Part shown: one piece after another, positions 7,663 through 15,546 of the stretch | Layout of the letters: the number at the start of each line of letters is the position of its first letter | Numbering within the stretch: position 1 is the stretch's first letter | From: Pseudomonas gregormendelii | Lineage (GTDB): Bacteria; Pseudomonadota; Gammaproteobacteria; Pseudomonadales; Pseudomonadaceae | Assembly (NCBI RefSeq): GCF_017114825.1 | Contig: NZ_JADEVO010000032.1 | Span: 1-64,000, forward strand | Direction of reading: 5' to 3' | Length of the DNA stretch: 64,000 nucleotides | Made by a program: the position numbers and the translations under genes | The notes under the pieces: model-generated | The model's input: the letters and a program-made list of their open reading frames with translations, nothing else | Database searches by the model: none | Told to the model about the DNA's origin: nothing

Positions 7663-9078
7663 TTACAGAATGTTGAACGGGATGGTGGTCACGAGACGGA
7701 ACTCGTTGATGCTGCCATCAGCCTGGTTTTCGCTGGCACGGTGCGCGGTGTAGGTCGCGCGAATCGCGGTGGCCTTGAGCGGGCCGCTCTGTACTGCGTA
7801 AGCAGCACCGATGCCATATTCGTAATGGTGTTCGCCGTCCATGGACTGCACGCCGTCGTAGCCGCCACCCTTGTAGTGAGTGCCGTCGATGCCCCAGCCG
7901 CGAGCCTGGTAGATGTTGAACTTCAGGCCTGGCACGCCGTATTCGGCCATGTTCAGGCCATAGGCGATCTGGAAGGATTTCTCGTTCGGGCCGTTGAAGT
8001 CCGACAGCAGGGAGTTGGCCAGGTAGATGCCGTTGGTTTCGTGCAGGTAATCGAAGTACTCGTTACCGTTCACTTCCTGGTAGGAGAAGGTCAGGCTGTG
8101 GGCCTGGTGGGTCAGGCCGAGCGACAGGGAGTAGGTGTCGTTGTCGATTTCGCCCAGCAGTTTTTTACCTTGGTCGACAGTCTTGTAGTAGTTCAGGCCA
8201 GTGGTCAGGCTCAGTACCGAGCTGTCGCCCAGCACGTGGCTGGCGCCGAAGTAGTACTGGTTCCACAGGTCTTCGGCCTGGGTGCCCCAGAGGCTGGTGG
8301 TCAGGCTGGCGAATGGTGTGTAGGTGATGCCGGCGGTGTTGACGTGATCGGCTTCGGCACTGGAGTCGCCGTATTCGGAGCGGAACTTGCTCAGGCTTTC
8401 TTCGGTACGCGGAGAGTTGCGATCGAAGGTGGCCAGGTCGAAGGACAGGTTGTTCAGTTCTTCGCTGTGGATCGCGATCCCTTCGAAGCTCGAAGGCAGG
8501 GCACGGTTACCGATGACGTCGACCTGCGGGCTGCTGAAGTTCATGCGGCCGGCGGTCAGGGTGGTGTTGGAAACGCGCGCCTTGACGTTGGCCAGGCCCA
8601 GTTTGCTCCATTGGCCTTCAGCGTCGCCGCCTTCGCGGGTCAGGGTGCGGTTGTTGCCCGCGCCTGGACGAGTACCCGGTGCGCCACCGTTGTTGGATGC
8701 CAGGTTCTCGCGGTCGCGCTCCAGCGCAATGGCGTTGTAGGCGGCGACTTCGGTGCTGAAGCCGACGGTGCCTTCGGTGAAGCCGGAGTTGTACTTGATG
8801 ATGGTGCCTTGGACCCAGTTGATACGACGATCAGTCGGGGTCGAAACGCCATTTTTTTTGTAGTTGAACGTGCCGCCACGTTTCAGTTGTTCGTTGGCGT
8901 ACCAGTTACGTGTAGTGCCACTGATGGATTGGCCTTCGACGAAGCCAGTGGCTTCAGCTTGAGCGCTTTTGGTGTTGACCGTTACCGGAGTGAATTCCTG
9001 GCTCTGAGTCTCGGCGTAAGCCGTGGCGGTGATGCTACTGATGGCCAGGGCCAGTAACGCGGTGCTGCTCAGTTTCAT
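7663..9078 (-). CDS. opdP: OprD-family outer-membrane porin, probable dipeptide porin
   Basis: 471 residues. A signal peptide (MKLSSTALLALAISSITATAYA) is followed by the OprD-family opening in which the mature chain has GFVEGQSISGTTRNWYANE, and the protein ends in a beta-strand with a C-terminal hydrophobic residue (TTIPFNIL), as outer-membrane barrels do. Its place between dipeptide-binding genes and dppBCDF matches the P. aeruginosa glycine-glutamate porin OpdP, so the symbol rests on family plus gene order. It would bring peptides into the periplasm for the binding proteins. The start has AGGAGC 8 nt before it. A LacI-like palindrome lies about 85 nt upstream. Confidence 0.85.
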   Translation of the reverse strand: MKLSSTALLALAISSITATAYAETQSQEFTPVTVNTKSAQAEATGFVEGQSISGTTRNWYANEQLKRGGTFNYKKNGVSTPTDRRINWVQGTIIKYNSGFTEGTVGFSTEVAAYNAIALERDRENLASNNGGAPGTRPGAGNNRTLTREGGDAEGQWSKLGLANVKARVSNTTLTAGRMNFSSPQVDVIGNRALPSSFEGIAIHSEELNNLSFDLATFDRNSPRTEESLSKFRSEYGDSSAEADHVNTAGITYTPFASLTTSLWGTQAEDLWNQYYFGASHVLGDSSVLSLTTGLNYYKTVDQGKKLLGEIDNDTYSLSLGLTHQAHSLTFSYQEVNGNEYFDYLHETNGIYLANSLLSDFNGPNEKSFQIAYGLNMAEYGVPGLKFNIYQARGWGIDGTHYKGGGYDGVQSMDGEHHYEYGIGAAYAVQSGPLKATAIRATYTAHRASENQADGSINEFRLVTTIPFNIL

Positions 9079-9160
9079 GGGTAAAGCTCCTTGGTTTCTC
9101 TTTTTTTATACCGGCCTTTTTTTGTGGTCCGGCTATTTGGTTTGGAACTTTTCTCGCTAG

Positions 9161-9172
9161 GCAAACGTTTGC
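9161..9172. promoter_or_regulatory. Perfect palindrome GCAAACGTTTGC, LacI/PurR-type operator candidate
   Basis: A perfect 12-bp palindrome with a central CG lies 83-94 nt upstream of the porin start. It matches the core of operators bound by LacI/GalR-family repressors (PurR-type ACGCAAACGTTTGCGT). No such regulator is encoded nearby, so the binding protein is unknown. The half-site CGTTTGC recurs within an imperfect dyad at 12947-12966 before the first binding-protein gene. Confidence 0.45.
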
Positions 9173-9210
9173 ATTACGCCAGATCGACGAATAAAGGCAA
9201 TACGCTTGCT

Positions 9211-9231
9211 TGGGGGCGGAATGCGCCCCCA
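9211..9231. terminator. Hairpin after second binding-protein gene
   Basis: TGGGGGCG and CGCCCCCA arms with a 5-nt loop, about 20 nt beyond the stop of the minus-strand binding protein. The T-run lies on the plus-strand side only, so efficiency on the gene strand is uncertain. Confidence 0.55.
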
Positions 9232-9250
9232 GCGTTTTTCGGCTAATCGA

Positions 9251-10852
9251 TTATTTTTCTATGCTGACACCCGAGAACACGTTGCGACCGAAAGGGCTGA
9301 CCTTGAACCCTTCGATTTTGGCGCTCAACGGCTGGTTGACCGTCGAGTGGGCGACTGGCGTGATCGGCACTTGCTGCTTGAGCAATTGCTGCGCCTGCTT
9401 GTAGAGCACGGTGCGCTGGTCGCGATCGGTGACGATCTTGGCCTGCTTGATCAGCTTGTCGTAAGCCGGATCACACCACATGGAGTAGTTGTTGCCGCCA
9501 ATGGCATCGCAGCTGTAAAGCGTACCGAGCCAGTTGTCCGGGTCCCCGTTGTCACCGGTCCAGCCGATCAGGCTGATGTCGTGCTCGCCATTCTTGGTGC
9601 GCTTGATGTACTCGCCCCATTCGTAGCTGACGATCTTCACCTTGAGGCCGATTTTTGCCCAGTCGGCCTGGAGCATCTCGGCCATCAACTTGGCATTGGG
9701 GTTGTAAGGGCGCTGCACGGGCATCGCCCACAGGGTGATTTCGGTGCCTTCCTTGACGCCAGCGGCCTTGAGCAACTCGCGGGCTTTCTCCGGGTTGAAG
9801 GCGGCGTCCTTGATAGTCTCGTCGTAGGACCATTGGGTCGGCGGCATGGCGTTGACCGCCAGTTGCCCCGCGCCCTGGTACACGGCGTTGAGGATGCCCT
9901 GCTTGTTCACTGCCATGTCCAGCGCCTGGCGCACTTCAAGCTGGTCGAATGGCTTGTGTCGAACGTTGTAGGCGATGTAGCCGAGGTTAAAACCGGGCTT
10001 CTCGATCAGCTTGAGTTTCGGGTCGTTTTTCAGCGCGGTGACGTCGGCAGGTCGCGGGTGCAGGGTGATCTGGCATTCGTTGGCCTTGAGCTTCTGGACC
10101 CGCACCGAGGCGTCGGTGTTGATGGCGAAAATCAGGTTGTCGAGTTTGACCCGGCTCGGGTCCCAGTACTGCTTGTTGCCGGTGTAGCGAATGTTGGAAT
10201 CTTTCTGGTAACTCTTGAATACGAACGGCCCGGTGCCGATCGGCTTCTGATTGATATCGCTTGGTTTGCCGGATGCCAGCAACTGGTCGGCGTATTCGGC
10301 GGACAGGATGGCGGCGAAGCTCATGGCGATGTTCTGGATGAACGCGGCGTCGACGCTGTTAAGCGTCATGACCACGGTCAAAGGCCCGGTCTTTTCGACC
10401 TTGGCAATGTTCTTGTTCAGGCTCATCCCGTTGAAATACGGGAATTCAGTTGGATAAGCCTGACGGAATGGCTGTTGCGGATCGAGCATGCGGTTGAACG
10501 TGAACAGCACGTCATCGGCGTTGAAATCGCGGCTAGGGGTGAAATACTTGGTGGTATGGAATTTCACGCCTTCACGCAGGTGGAAGGTGTATTTCAGGCC
10601 GTCCTCGGAAATATCCCAGCGGGTGGCCAGGCCCGGCACGACATTGGTCGCGCCTTTTTCGAACTCTGCCAGGCGGTTGTACAGCGGTTCGGCGGCGTCG
10701 TTGTCGGTCGCGGTGGTGTACTGCGCAGTATCGAAGCCAGCGGGGCTGCCTTCGGAGCAGAACACCAGGCTGTCACTGGCAGCCTGGCTAATGGACGTAG
10801 CGGCCAACAGGCCGGTGCCCAGCAATGCGGATAAAACCAAGGTATGGCGCAT
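9251..10852 (-). CDS. Periplasmic di/oligopeptide-binding protein (second copy)
   Basis: 533 residues, SBP family 5. Signal peptide MRHTLVLSALLGTGLLAATS with a cut after SQA; the mature start SDSLVFCSEGSPAGFDTAQY is the family opening. It carries the IGWTGDNGDPDNWL stretch near the C-terminal lobe. It is more like the next copy (11157-12782) than the copy beside dppB: both share VFCSEGSPAGFD, QKPIGTGPFVFKSYQKDSN-type and MPVQRPYNPNAKLMAEM stretches. The start at 10852 has GGGAG upstream and gives a clean signal peptide. Separate leader and hairpin suggest its own transcript. Confidence 0.88.
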   Translation of the reverse strand: MRHTLVLSALLGTGLLAATSISQAASDSLVFCSEGSPAGFDTAQYTTATDNDAAEPLYNRLAEFEKGATNVVPGLATRWDISEDGLKYTFHLREGVKFHTTKYFTPSRDFNADDVLFTFNRMLDPQQPFRQAYPTEFPYFNGMSLNKNIAKVEKTGPLTVVMTLNSVDAAFIQNIAMSFAAILSAEYADQLLASGKPSDINQKPIGTGPFVFKSYQKDSNIRYTGNKQYWDPSRVKLDNLIFAINTDASVRVQKLKANECQITLHPRPADVTALKNDPKLKLIEKPGFNLGYIAYNVRHKPFDQLEVRQALDMAVNKQGILNAVYQGAGQLAVNAMPPTQWSYDETIKDAAFNPEKARELLKAAGVKEGTEITLWAMPVQRPYNPNAKLMAEMLQADWAKIGLKVKIVSYEWGEYIKRTKNGEHDISLIGWTGDNGDPDNWLGTLYSCDAIGGNNYSMWCDPAYDKLIKQAKIVTDRDQRTVLYKQAQQLLKQQVPITPVAHSTVNQPLSAKIEGFKVSPFGRNVFSGVSIEK

Positions 10853-11156
10853 GACGCTCCCTCTGTTCTCTGAGTATTTTCGACAAGCCGTCGTCCCGTC
10901 TCGGGACGTGGGGGTCTTATCGAGCGCAATCCATTTACGTGAAGCAAAACCGAGAGCCCACGCATGAGCTGGTCGAACTCCGACGGTATGAGCCATCGGG
11001 CCGGCGGTAAATGCGTAGAGTCCTAAACATTCGTAGGAAAAGTGGACGCGTCCTGCGCCGGCGCTGGAGTCAGCGTCGGACCTGGATGTAGGCTCTTTCT
11101 TACGCTCTCGGTGGATACAACAACGGCGACGTCATTGACGTCGCCGTTGTTGAACC
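10853..11156. other. 304-bp intergenic region between two binding-protein genes
   Basis: It holds the terminator-like hairpin of the upstream gene at 11118-11152 and a small dyad (GTCCCG / CGGGAC) about 50 nt before the start of the next gene. I saw no convincing -35/-10 pair, though a promoter must lie here if the hairpin terminates. No coding frame is credible. Confidence 0.5.
11118..11152. terminator. Perfect 17-bp-arm hairpin after first binding-protein gene
   Basis: Two 17-nt arms beginning CAACAACGGCGACG are perfectly complementary around a single central base, a few nt beyond the stop codon at 11157. It has no long T-run but is the strongest hairpin of the locus, so termination or 3' protection of the abundant binding-protein mRNA is likely. 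Confidence 0.7.
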
Positions 11157-12782
11157 TTATTTGCTGACGCTGACGCCGTAGAAGGAATTCAAGCCAAATG
11201 GGCTGATCTTGAAGTCCTGCACGTTGGCGCGCATGGGTTGATACACCGTCGAGTGAGCGATAGGTGTCATTGGAACAGCGTCCTTGAGGACGTGTTGTGC
11301 CTGTTTGTACAGTTCGGTGCGCTTGCCTTGGTCGGTGGTGCGCTTGGCTTCCTTCACGAGGCCGTCGAATTTCTTGTCGCACCATTTCGAGAAGTTGTTG
11401 CCGCTCAGCGAGTCGCAACCAAACAACACGTTGAGCCAGTTGTCCGGATCACCATTGTCACCGCTCCAGCCAATGATCATGGCCTGGTTCTCGCCACCTT
11501 TGGAGCGCTTGATGTACTCGCCCCACTCGTAGCTGGTGATCTTCACGTTCAGACCGATTTTCTTCCAGTCGGACTGGAGCATTTCGGCCATCAGCTTGGC
11601 GTTAGGGTTATACGGACGCTGTACCGGCATGGCCCACAGGACGATTTCGGTACCTTCCTTGACGCCGGCTTCCTTGAGCAGCTCCTTGGCTTTCTCAGGG
11701 TCGTACTTGGCGTCCTTGATGGTGGTGTCGTAGGACCATTGGGTCGGCGGCATGGCGTTGACGGCCAGTTGGCCCGCGCCCTGGTAAACCGAGTCGATGA
11801 TCTGCGGTTTGTTGACCGCCATGTCCAGCGCCTGGCGCACGCGCAGGTCAGCCAGCGGGTTGGCCTCGTTGCTGCCTTTGACCTTGTCCATCACGTTGTA
11901 AGCGATGTAGCCCAGGTTGAAACCAGCCTGGTCAGGCATCTTCAGCGCCTTGTCTTCCTTCAGCGCCTTGAGGTCAGCCGGACGCGGGAACAGAGTGACC
12001 TGGCACTCGTTCTTCTTCAGCTTCTGGATACGTACCGACGGGTCGGTGGTGATGGCGAAGATCAGGTTGTCGATCTTGACGTCTTCAGGCTTCCAGTAGT
12101 CCTTGTTTCCGGTGTAACGGATGTTGGAGTCTTTCTGGTAGCTCTTGAACACGAACGGGCCTGTGCCGACCGGTTTCTGGTTGATGTCGGCGGGCTTGCC
12201 GTCCTTGAGCAGCTGGGCAGCGTACTCGGCGGATTGCAGCGAGGCAAAGCTCATGGCCATGTTCTGGATGAACGCAGCGTCGACTTCTTTCAAGGTGAAT
12301 TTGACGGTGTGATCGTCGACTTTATCGATCTTGGTGATGTTGGTATCCATCCCCATGTCGGTGAAGTACGGGAATTCGGTCGGGTACGCTTTGCGGAACG
12401 GGTCGTCCTTGTTAATCATGCGATTAAAAGTGAACAGCACGTCGTCGGCGTTGAACTCACGAGTCGGCTTGAAGTACGGGGTGGTGTGGAACTTCACGCC
12501 TTCACGCAGGTGAAAGGTGTACGTCAGGCCATCGTCAGCGATGTCCCAGCTGGTCGCCAGACCAGGAATCACGGCGGTGCCGCCGCGCTCGAACTGGGTC
12601 AGGCGGTTGAAAATGGTTTCTGCAGAGGCGTCGAAGTCGGTTCCGGTGGTGTACTGACCAGGATCAAAACCGGCCGGGCTCCCTTCGGAGCAAAACACCA
12701 GGTTAGTCGCCGCTTGGGCGAAAGGTGCGGCAGCTAACAAGCTGGCGCCGACTAAAAACGGAATGACCGCGTGTTTGAGCAT
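11157..12782 (-). CDS. Periplasmic di/oligopeptide-binding protein (first copy)
   Basis: 541 residues, SBP family 5. Signal peptide MLKHAVIPFLVGASLLAAAP with a cut after AQA; the mature start is ATNLVFCSEGSPAGFDPGQY. The IIGWSGDNGDPDNWL motif and the overall length are normal for DppA proteins. Start 12782 follows AGGCC and yields a proper signal peptide; another in-frame ATG 24 nt upstream is possible. It is the first gene of the peptide locus and probably feeds DppBCDF with a different peptide range from its paralogues; its exact ligands cannot be read from sequence. Confidence 0.88.
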   Translation of the reverse strand: MLKHAVIPFLVGASLLAAAPFAQAATNLVFCSEGSPAGFDPGQYTTGTDFDASAETIFNRLTQFERGGTAVIPGLATSWDIADDGLTYTFHLREGVKFHTTPYFKPTREFNADDVLFTFNRMINKDDPFRKAYPTEFPYFTDMGMDTNITKIDKVDDHTVKFTLKEVDAAFIQNMAMSFASLQSAEYAAQLLKDGKPADINQKPVGTGPFVFKSYQKDSNIRYTGNKDYWKPEDVKIDNLIFAITTDPSVRIQKLKKNECQVTLFPRPADLKALKEDKALKMPDQAGFNLGYIAYNVMDKVKGSNEANPLADLRVRQALDMAVNKPQIIDSVYQGAGQLAVNAMPPTQWSYDTTIKDAKYDPEKAKELLKEAGVKEGTEIVLWAMPVQRPYNPNAKLMAEMLQSDWKKIGLNVKITSYEWGEYIKRSKGGENQAMIIGWSGDNGDPDNWLNVLFGCDSLSGNNFSKWCDKKFDGLVKEAKRTTDQGKRTELYKQAQHVLKDAVPMTPIAHSTVYQPMRANVQDFKISPFGLNSFYGVSVSK

Positions 12783-12946
12783 GGTGGCCTCATGATTTGT
12801 TGTCATTTTTGGAATTAGAGGACGACCTCGTGAGTCGTGCCTGCGGATACTTATGCAGGGGCCATACCCAATGCAAGATGCAGGGGGGCCACAAGCATTA
12901 AACAGTGGCACGAACGTACCTTAATGTCGCATATGTGTAAATTGAC

Positions 12947-12966
12947 GCGCATTTGACCGTTTGCGC
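12947..12966. promoter_or_regulatory. Imperfect dyad with CGTTTGC half-site, possible operator
   Basis: GCGCA and TGCGC arms bracket a 10-nt core; the right half includes CGTTTGC, identical to half of the palindrome at 9161-9172. It lies about 165 nt upstream of the first binding-protein gene. A shared regulator is possible but unproven. Confidence 0.25.
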
Positions 12967-13073
12967 AGGTTTTTTTCGGTGCATATCGCGCACCTACATG
13001 GGGCGGCCGGGACGTCTGGCGCCCCCGGTTGGCGCGCGGTGTTACTTATTTATACCCTCGCCAGCGGAGCATC

Positions 13074-13144
13074 CGGCATATCCCACTTATGCAGCGTAGT
13101 CGGCAGATTCCATGTATGCGGCAGTCATCGGCACATTCCGCGTA
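13074..13144. repeat. Three imperfect tandem repeats of about 27 bp
   Basis: Units start at 13074, 13101 and 13129, each opening with CGGCANAT(T/C)CC; the first two also share TATGC further on. The third runs into the REPIN at 13142. Function unknown. Confidence 0.4.
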
Positions 13145-13234
13145 GGAGCTGCCGAAGGCTGCGATCTTTTGATCTTTGCGATCTTTTGATCTTGAAGGCA
13201 AAGTCAAAAGATCGCAGCCTGCGGCAGCTCCTAC
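13142..13234. repeat. REPIN, GTAGGAGCTGCC family, with internal duplication
   Basis: Two inverted copies of a repeat that begins GTAGGAGCTGCC and includes GCTGCGATCTTTTGATCTT face each other. The left copy has the GATCTTTTGATCTT segment twice in tandem, unlike the other copies in the window. It ends 18 nt from the SIMPL gene stop. Confidence 0.85.
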
Positions 13235-13252
13235 AAGGGCAATCAATGCGGT

Positions 13253-13969
13253 TTAAGGCATCAACACTTCAATCGACCCATCTGCCGTCATGCTGACCTG
13301 GCTGGTGCCAGCCTCAACTTCCGGGGTCACCGGAGCGGCGTCCATGCTGGCGGCTTTCATCATCATCGGCCCGCGCATGTACGGTTGTGGATAACCGTTG
13401 CTGTTGAGGTTCAGGTTGACGATCTTGTAGCCCTTGCCGCCCAAGGCGTCAGTGGCCAGCTGGGCGCGGGCCTTGAAGGCGCTGACGGCGTCCTTGAGCA
13501 GTGCGTCTTCACTGGCCTTGCGCGTTGGCGTGGCGATGGCGAAGTCCATGCCGGCCATTTTCAGGTCGGTCAGCAGTTCGCCGGTCAGCTTCGACAGGGC
13601 GGCGAAATCGGAGCTTTCCAGGCGCAACTCGGCACGTTCACGCCAGCCGGTGATTTTCTGGCCCTTGGTGTCGTAGATCGGGTAGCTGTTACGGCTCCCC
13701 TGGCGCAGGGTGATGTCCTTGACCTGCTTGGCCTGGGCCAGCGACTTGTTCATGGTGGTGCTGATGTCGGCGGCGAGTTTGGCCGGATCGGTGTTCTGCT
13801 CTTCTGTATAAAGAGTCACGATCATCAGGTCGCGGGCCACTTCCTGGCTGACTTCGGCGCGCAGGGAAATCTGGTTGTAATGCAGCTCGTCGGCGGCCAG
13901 GGCCGGCAGGCTGGCGACGGTGCCAACACTAAGGGCAAGAAGGGCGGCGCTACGGCGGAAAGTGTGCAT
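13253..13969 (-). CDS. SIMPL-domain (DUF541) periplasmic protein
   Basis: 238 residues with a signal peptide (MHTFRRSAALLALSVGTVAS, cut after ALA) followed by one SIMPL domain. The opening LHYNQISLRAEVSQEVARD and the central ELRLESSDFAALSKLTGEL are typical of the family, whose members are exported or outer-membrane-associated; biochemical roles are poorly known. The C-terminus has a Met-rich patch (MRGPMMMKAAS). It lies between the peptide-uptake locus and roxSR, as in P. aeruginosa, and is divergent from roxS. The stop is followed by a REPIN. Confidence 0.8.
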   Translation of the reverse strand: MHTFRRSAALLALSVGTVASLPALAADELHYNQISLRAEVSQEVARDLMIVTLYTEEQNTDPAKLAADISTTMNKSLAQAKQVKDITLRQGSRNSYPIYDTKGQKITGWRERAELRLESSDFAALSKLTGELLTDLKMAGMDFAIATPTRKASEDALLKDAVSAFKARAQLATDALGGKGYKIVNLNLNSNGYPQPYMRGPMMMKAASMDAAPVTPEVEAGTSQVSMTADGSIEVLMP

Positions 13970-14283
13970 GAAAACTCCTTGGGCGATGCGCAGGGGTTAA
14001 GGTCCGAGCCTGCGTGAAACCATCAGACTTTAGCTTTTATGAGCCGGTTCGCACAGTTACAACTTCTATACAGATCGAAGGTGACCGTTGCGCGCTCAAT
14101 CGCGAGCAGGCTCGCTGCCACAGGGATTGCAATTCAATGTGCGAGCGAGTCTGCTCGCGATAGCGGTCTCATAGACGCCACCATGGTTTCTGCCATGTGG
14201 CCGTTTGCCGCACTTTTGCCTGCCAGCCCCCGCGCTTGGTTATACTCCTGGCGATCCGCCTGGAGCGCTCATCAGGAGAGCTC
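13970..14283. other. 314-bp divergent region between the SIMPL gene and roxS
   Basis: It contains a REP pair (14100-14165) in the middle. For roxS a -10-like TATACT at 14241-14246 has a weak TTGCCT 19 nt before it. No credible coding frame except in-frame N-terminal extensions of roxS, which lack a better ribosome-binding site than the chosen start. Confidence 0.45.
14100..14165. repeat. REP pair, GTGGGAGC family (CGAGC stem), partly decayed
   Basis: TCGCGAGCAGGCTCGCTGCC on the left faces an inverted copy GCGAGCGAGTCTGCTCGCGA on the right. Both have lost the perfect TGTGGGAGC end. It lies between two divergent genes rather than after a stop codon. Confidence 0.65.
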
Positions 14284-15546
14284 ATGCTCGCCCCCGTTCA
14301 AATCACTTCCGCGACTCGCCAGAACCTCTGGCGGCTGACGTTCATTCGTACTTTGGTACTTGCCGCCCAAGCTGGTTCCGTGGGCCTGGCTTACTGGTTC
14401 GACCTGCTGCCGCTGCCCTGGTTTCAGCTGGCCGCGACCCTCGGCTGCTCGATGCTGTTGTGCGCGTTCACGGCCATTCGCCTGCGCACCTCCTGGCCCG
14501 TCACTGAACTCGAATACGCCGTGCAACTGGCCTGCGACCTGTTTATCCACAGTGCGCTGCTGTATTTCTCCGGCGGTTCGACCAACCCCTTCGTTTCCTA
14601 TTACCTGGTGCCGCTGACCATCGCCGCCGTGACGTTGCCCTGGCGCTATTCGGTGATCCTGTCCGGCATCGCATTGACCATGTACACCTTGCTGCTGGCG
14701 CGGTTCTATCCCCTGCAGACGTTCCCCATCGCCCGGGAAAACCTGCAGGTTTACGGAATGTGGCTGAGCTTTGCCCTGGCCGCGGCGGTGATCACCTTCT
14801 TCGCCGCGCGCATGGCGGAGGAGCTGCGTCGCCAGGAAGAGTTGCGCGCCATTCGGCGAGAAGAGGGCCTGCGCGACCAGCAACTGCTGGCCGTTGCGAC
14901 CCAGGCCGCCGGCGCCGCCCACGAACTGGGCACGCCTTTGGCCACCATGAGCGTGCTGCTAAAAGAGATGCAGCAGGATCATCCCGACCCGATGTTGCAG
15001 GATGATCTGAAGGTGCTGCAGGATCAGGTGAAACTCTGCAAGGAAACCTTGCAGCAACTGGTGCGCGCCGCCGAAGCCAATCGTCGCTTGGCCGTGGAGA
15101 TGCAGGACGTCACCGACTGGCTAGACGAGGCCTTGAATCGCTGGCACCTGATGCGCCCCGAAGCCAGTTATCGCTTCCAGCGGCTCGGCCAGGGCGCCGT
15201 GCCCCGCATGGCGCCACCGCCGGACCTGACCCAGGCCTTGCTGAACCTGCTGAACAACGCCGCCGACGCCTGCCCGGAAGGGTTGCAGGTGACGCTGGAC
15301 TGGAATGCCGAGGACCTGACCATCAGCATCCGCGACCACGGTGCCGGTGTGCCGCTGGCCATCGCCGAGCAGATTGGCAAACCGTTTTTTACCACCAAGG
15401 GCAAAGGTTTCGGCCTGGGCCTGTTTTTGAGCAAGGCCAGCGTGACACGCGCCGGCGGCTCAGTGAAACTCTATAGTCATGAGGAAGGCGGCACGCTCAC
15501 CGAGCTGCGCCTGCCCCGTGTCGCCCGAGGAGACGAACATGAGTGA
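14284..15546 (+). CDS. roxS: RegB/PrrB-type redox sensor histidine kinase RoxS
   Basis: 420 residues. Five or six membrane helices fill the first 180 residues, followed by dimerisation and ATPase domains. The RegB quinone-site motif GGSTNPF is at 97-103; the H-box AAHELGTPL has the phosphoacceptor His at 213; the redox-sensing Cys of this family appears as KLCKE at 252; the ATP-binding N, G1 and G2 boxes follow (LLNLLNNAADAC, DHGAGV, GKGFGLGL). It senses respiratory redox state and phosphorylates RoxR; known targets include cyanide-insensitive oxidase. Start chosen for AGGAGA 4 nt upstream. It overlaps roxR by 8 nt. Confidence 0.9.
   Translation: MLAPVQITSATRQNLWRLTFIRTLVLAAQAGSVGLAYWFDLLPLPWFQLAATLGCSMLLCAFTAIRLRTSWPVTELEYAVQLACDLFIHSALLYFSGGSTNPFVSYYLVPLTIAAVTLPWRYSVILSGIALTMYTLLLARFYPLQTFPIARENLQVYGMWLSFALAAAVITFFAARMAEELRRQEELRAIRREEGLRDQQLLAVATQAAGAAHELGTPLATMSVLLKEMQQDHPDPMLQDDLKVLQDQVKLCKETLQQLVRAAEANRRLAVEMQDVTDWLDEALNRWHLMRPEASYRFQRLGQGAVPRMAPPPDLTQALLNLLNNAADACPEGLQVTLDWNAEDLTISIRDHGAGVPLAIAEQIGKPFFTTKGKGFGLGLFLSKASVTRAGGSVKLYSHEEGGTLTELRLPRVARGDEHE

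Larger units (their letters stand above)
12783..13252. other. 470-bp intergenic region upstream of the peptide locus
   Basis: On the peptide-locus side it has two copies of an ATGCA-plus-G-run motif (12853-12863 and 12878-12890) and an imperfect dyad at 12947-12966 that includes CGTTTGC. The middle (13074-13144) holds three imperfect tandem repeats of about 27 bp. A REPIN at 13142-13234 fills the part next to the SIMPL gene stop. No coding frame is credible. Confidence 0.5.

Noticed and set aside
9206..10834. 542-codon plus-strand open frame opposite a binding-protein gene
   Set aside because: The minus frame has signal peptide and family motifs; the plus frame has typical antisense composition.
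12905..12920. TGGCACG match to the -24 half of a sigma-54 promoter on the plus strand
   Set aside because: The -12 GC at the required distance is absent (TACC instead), and no plus-strand gene follows.
1929..14055. A 15-nt sequence (ATGAGCCGGTTCGCA) found near 1932 and again near 14039
   Set aside because: One repeat of this length is expected by chance in a window of 64 kb; flanks do not match.
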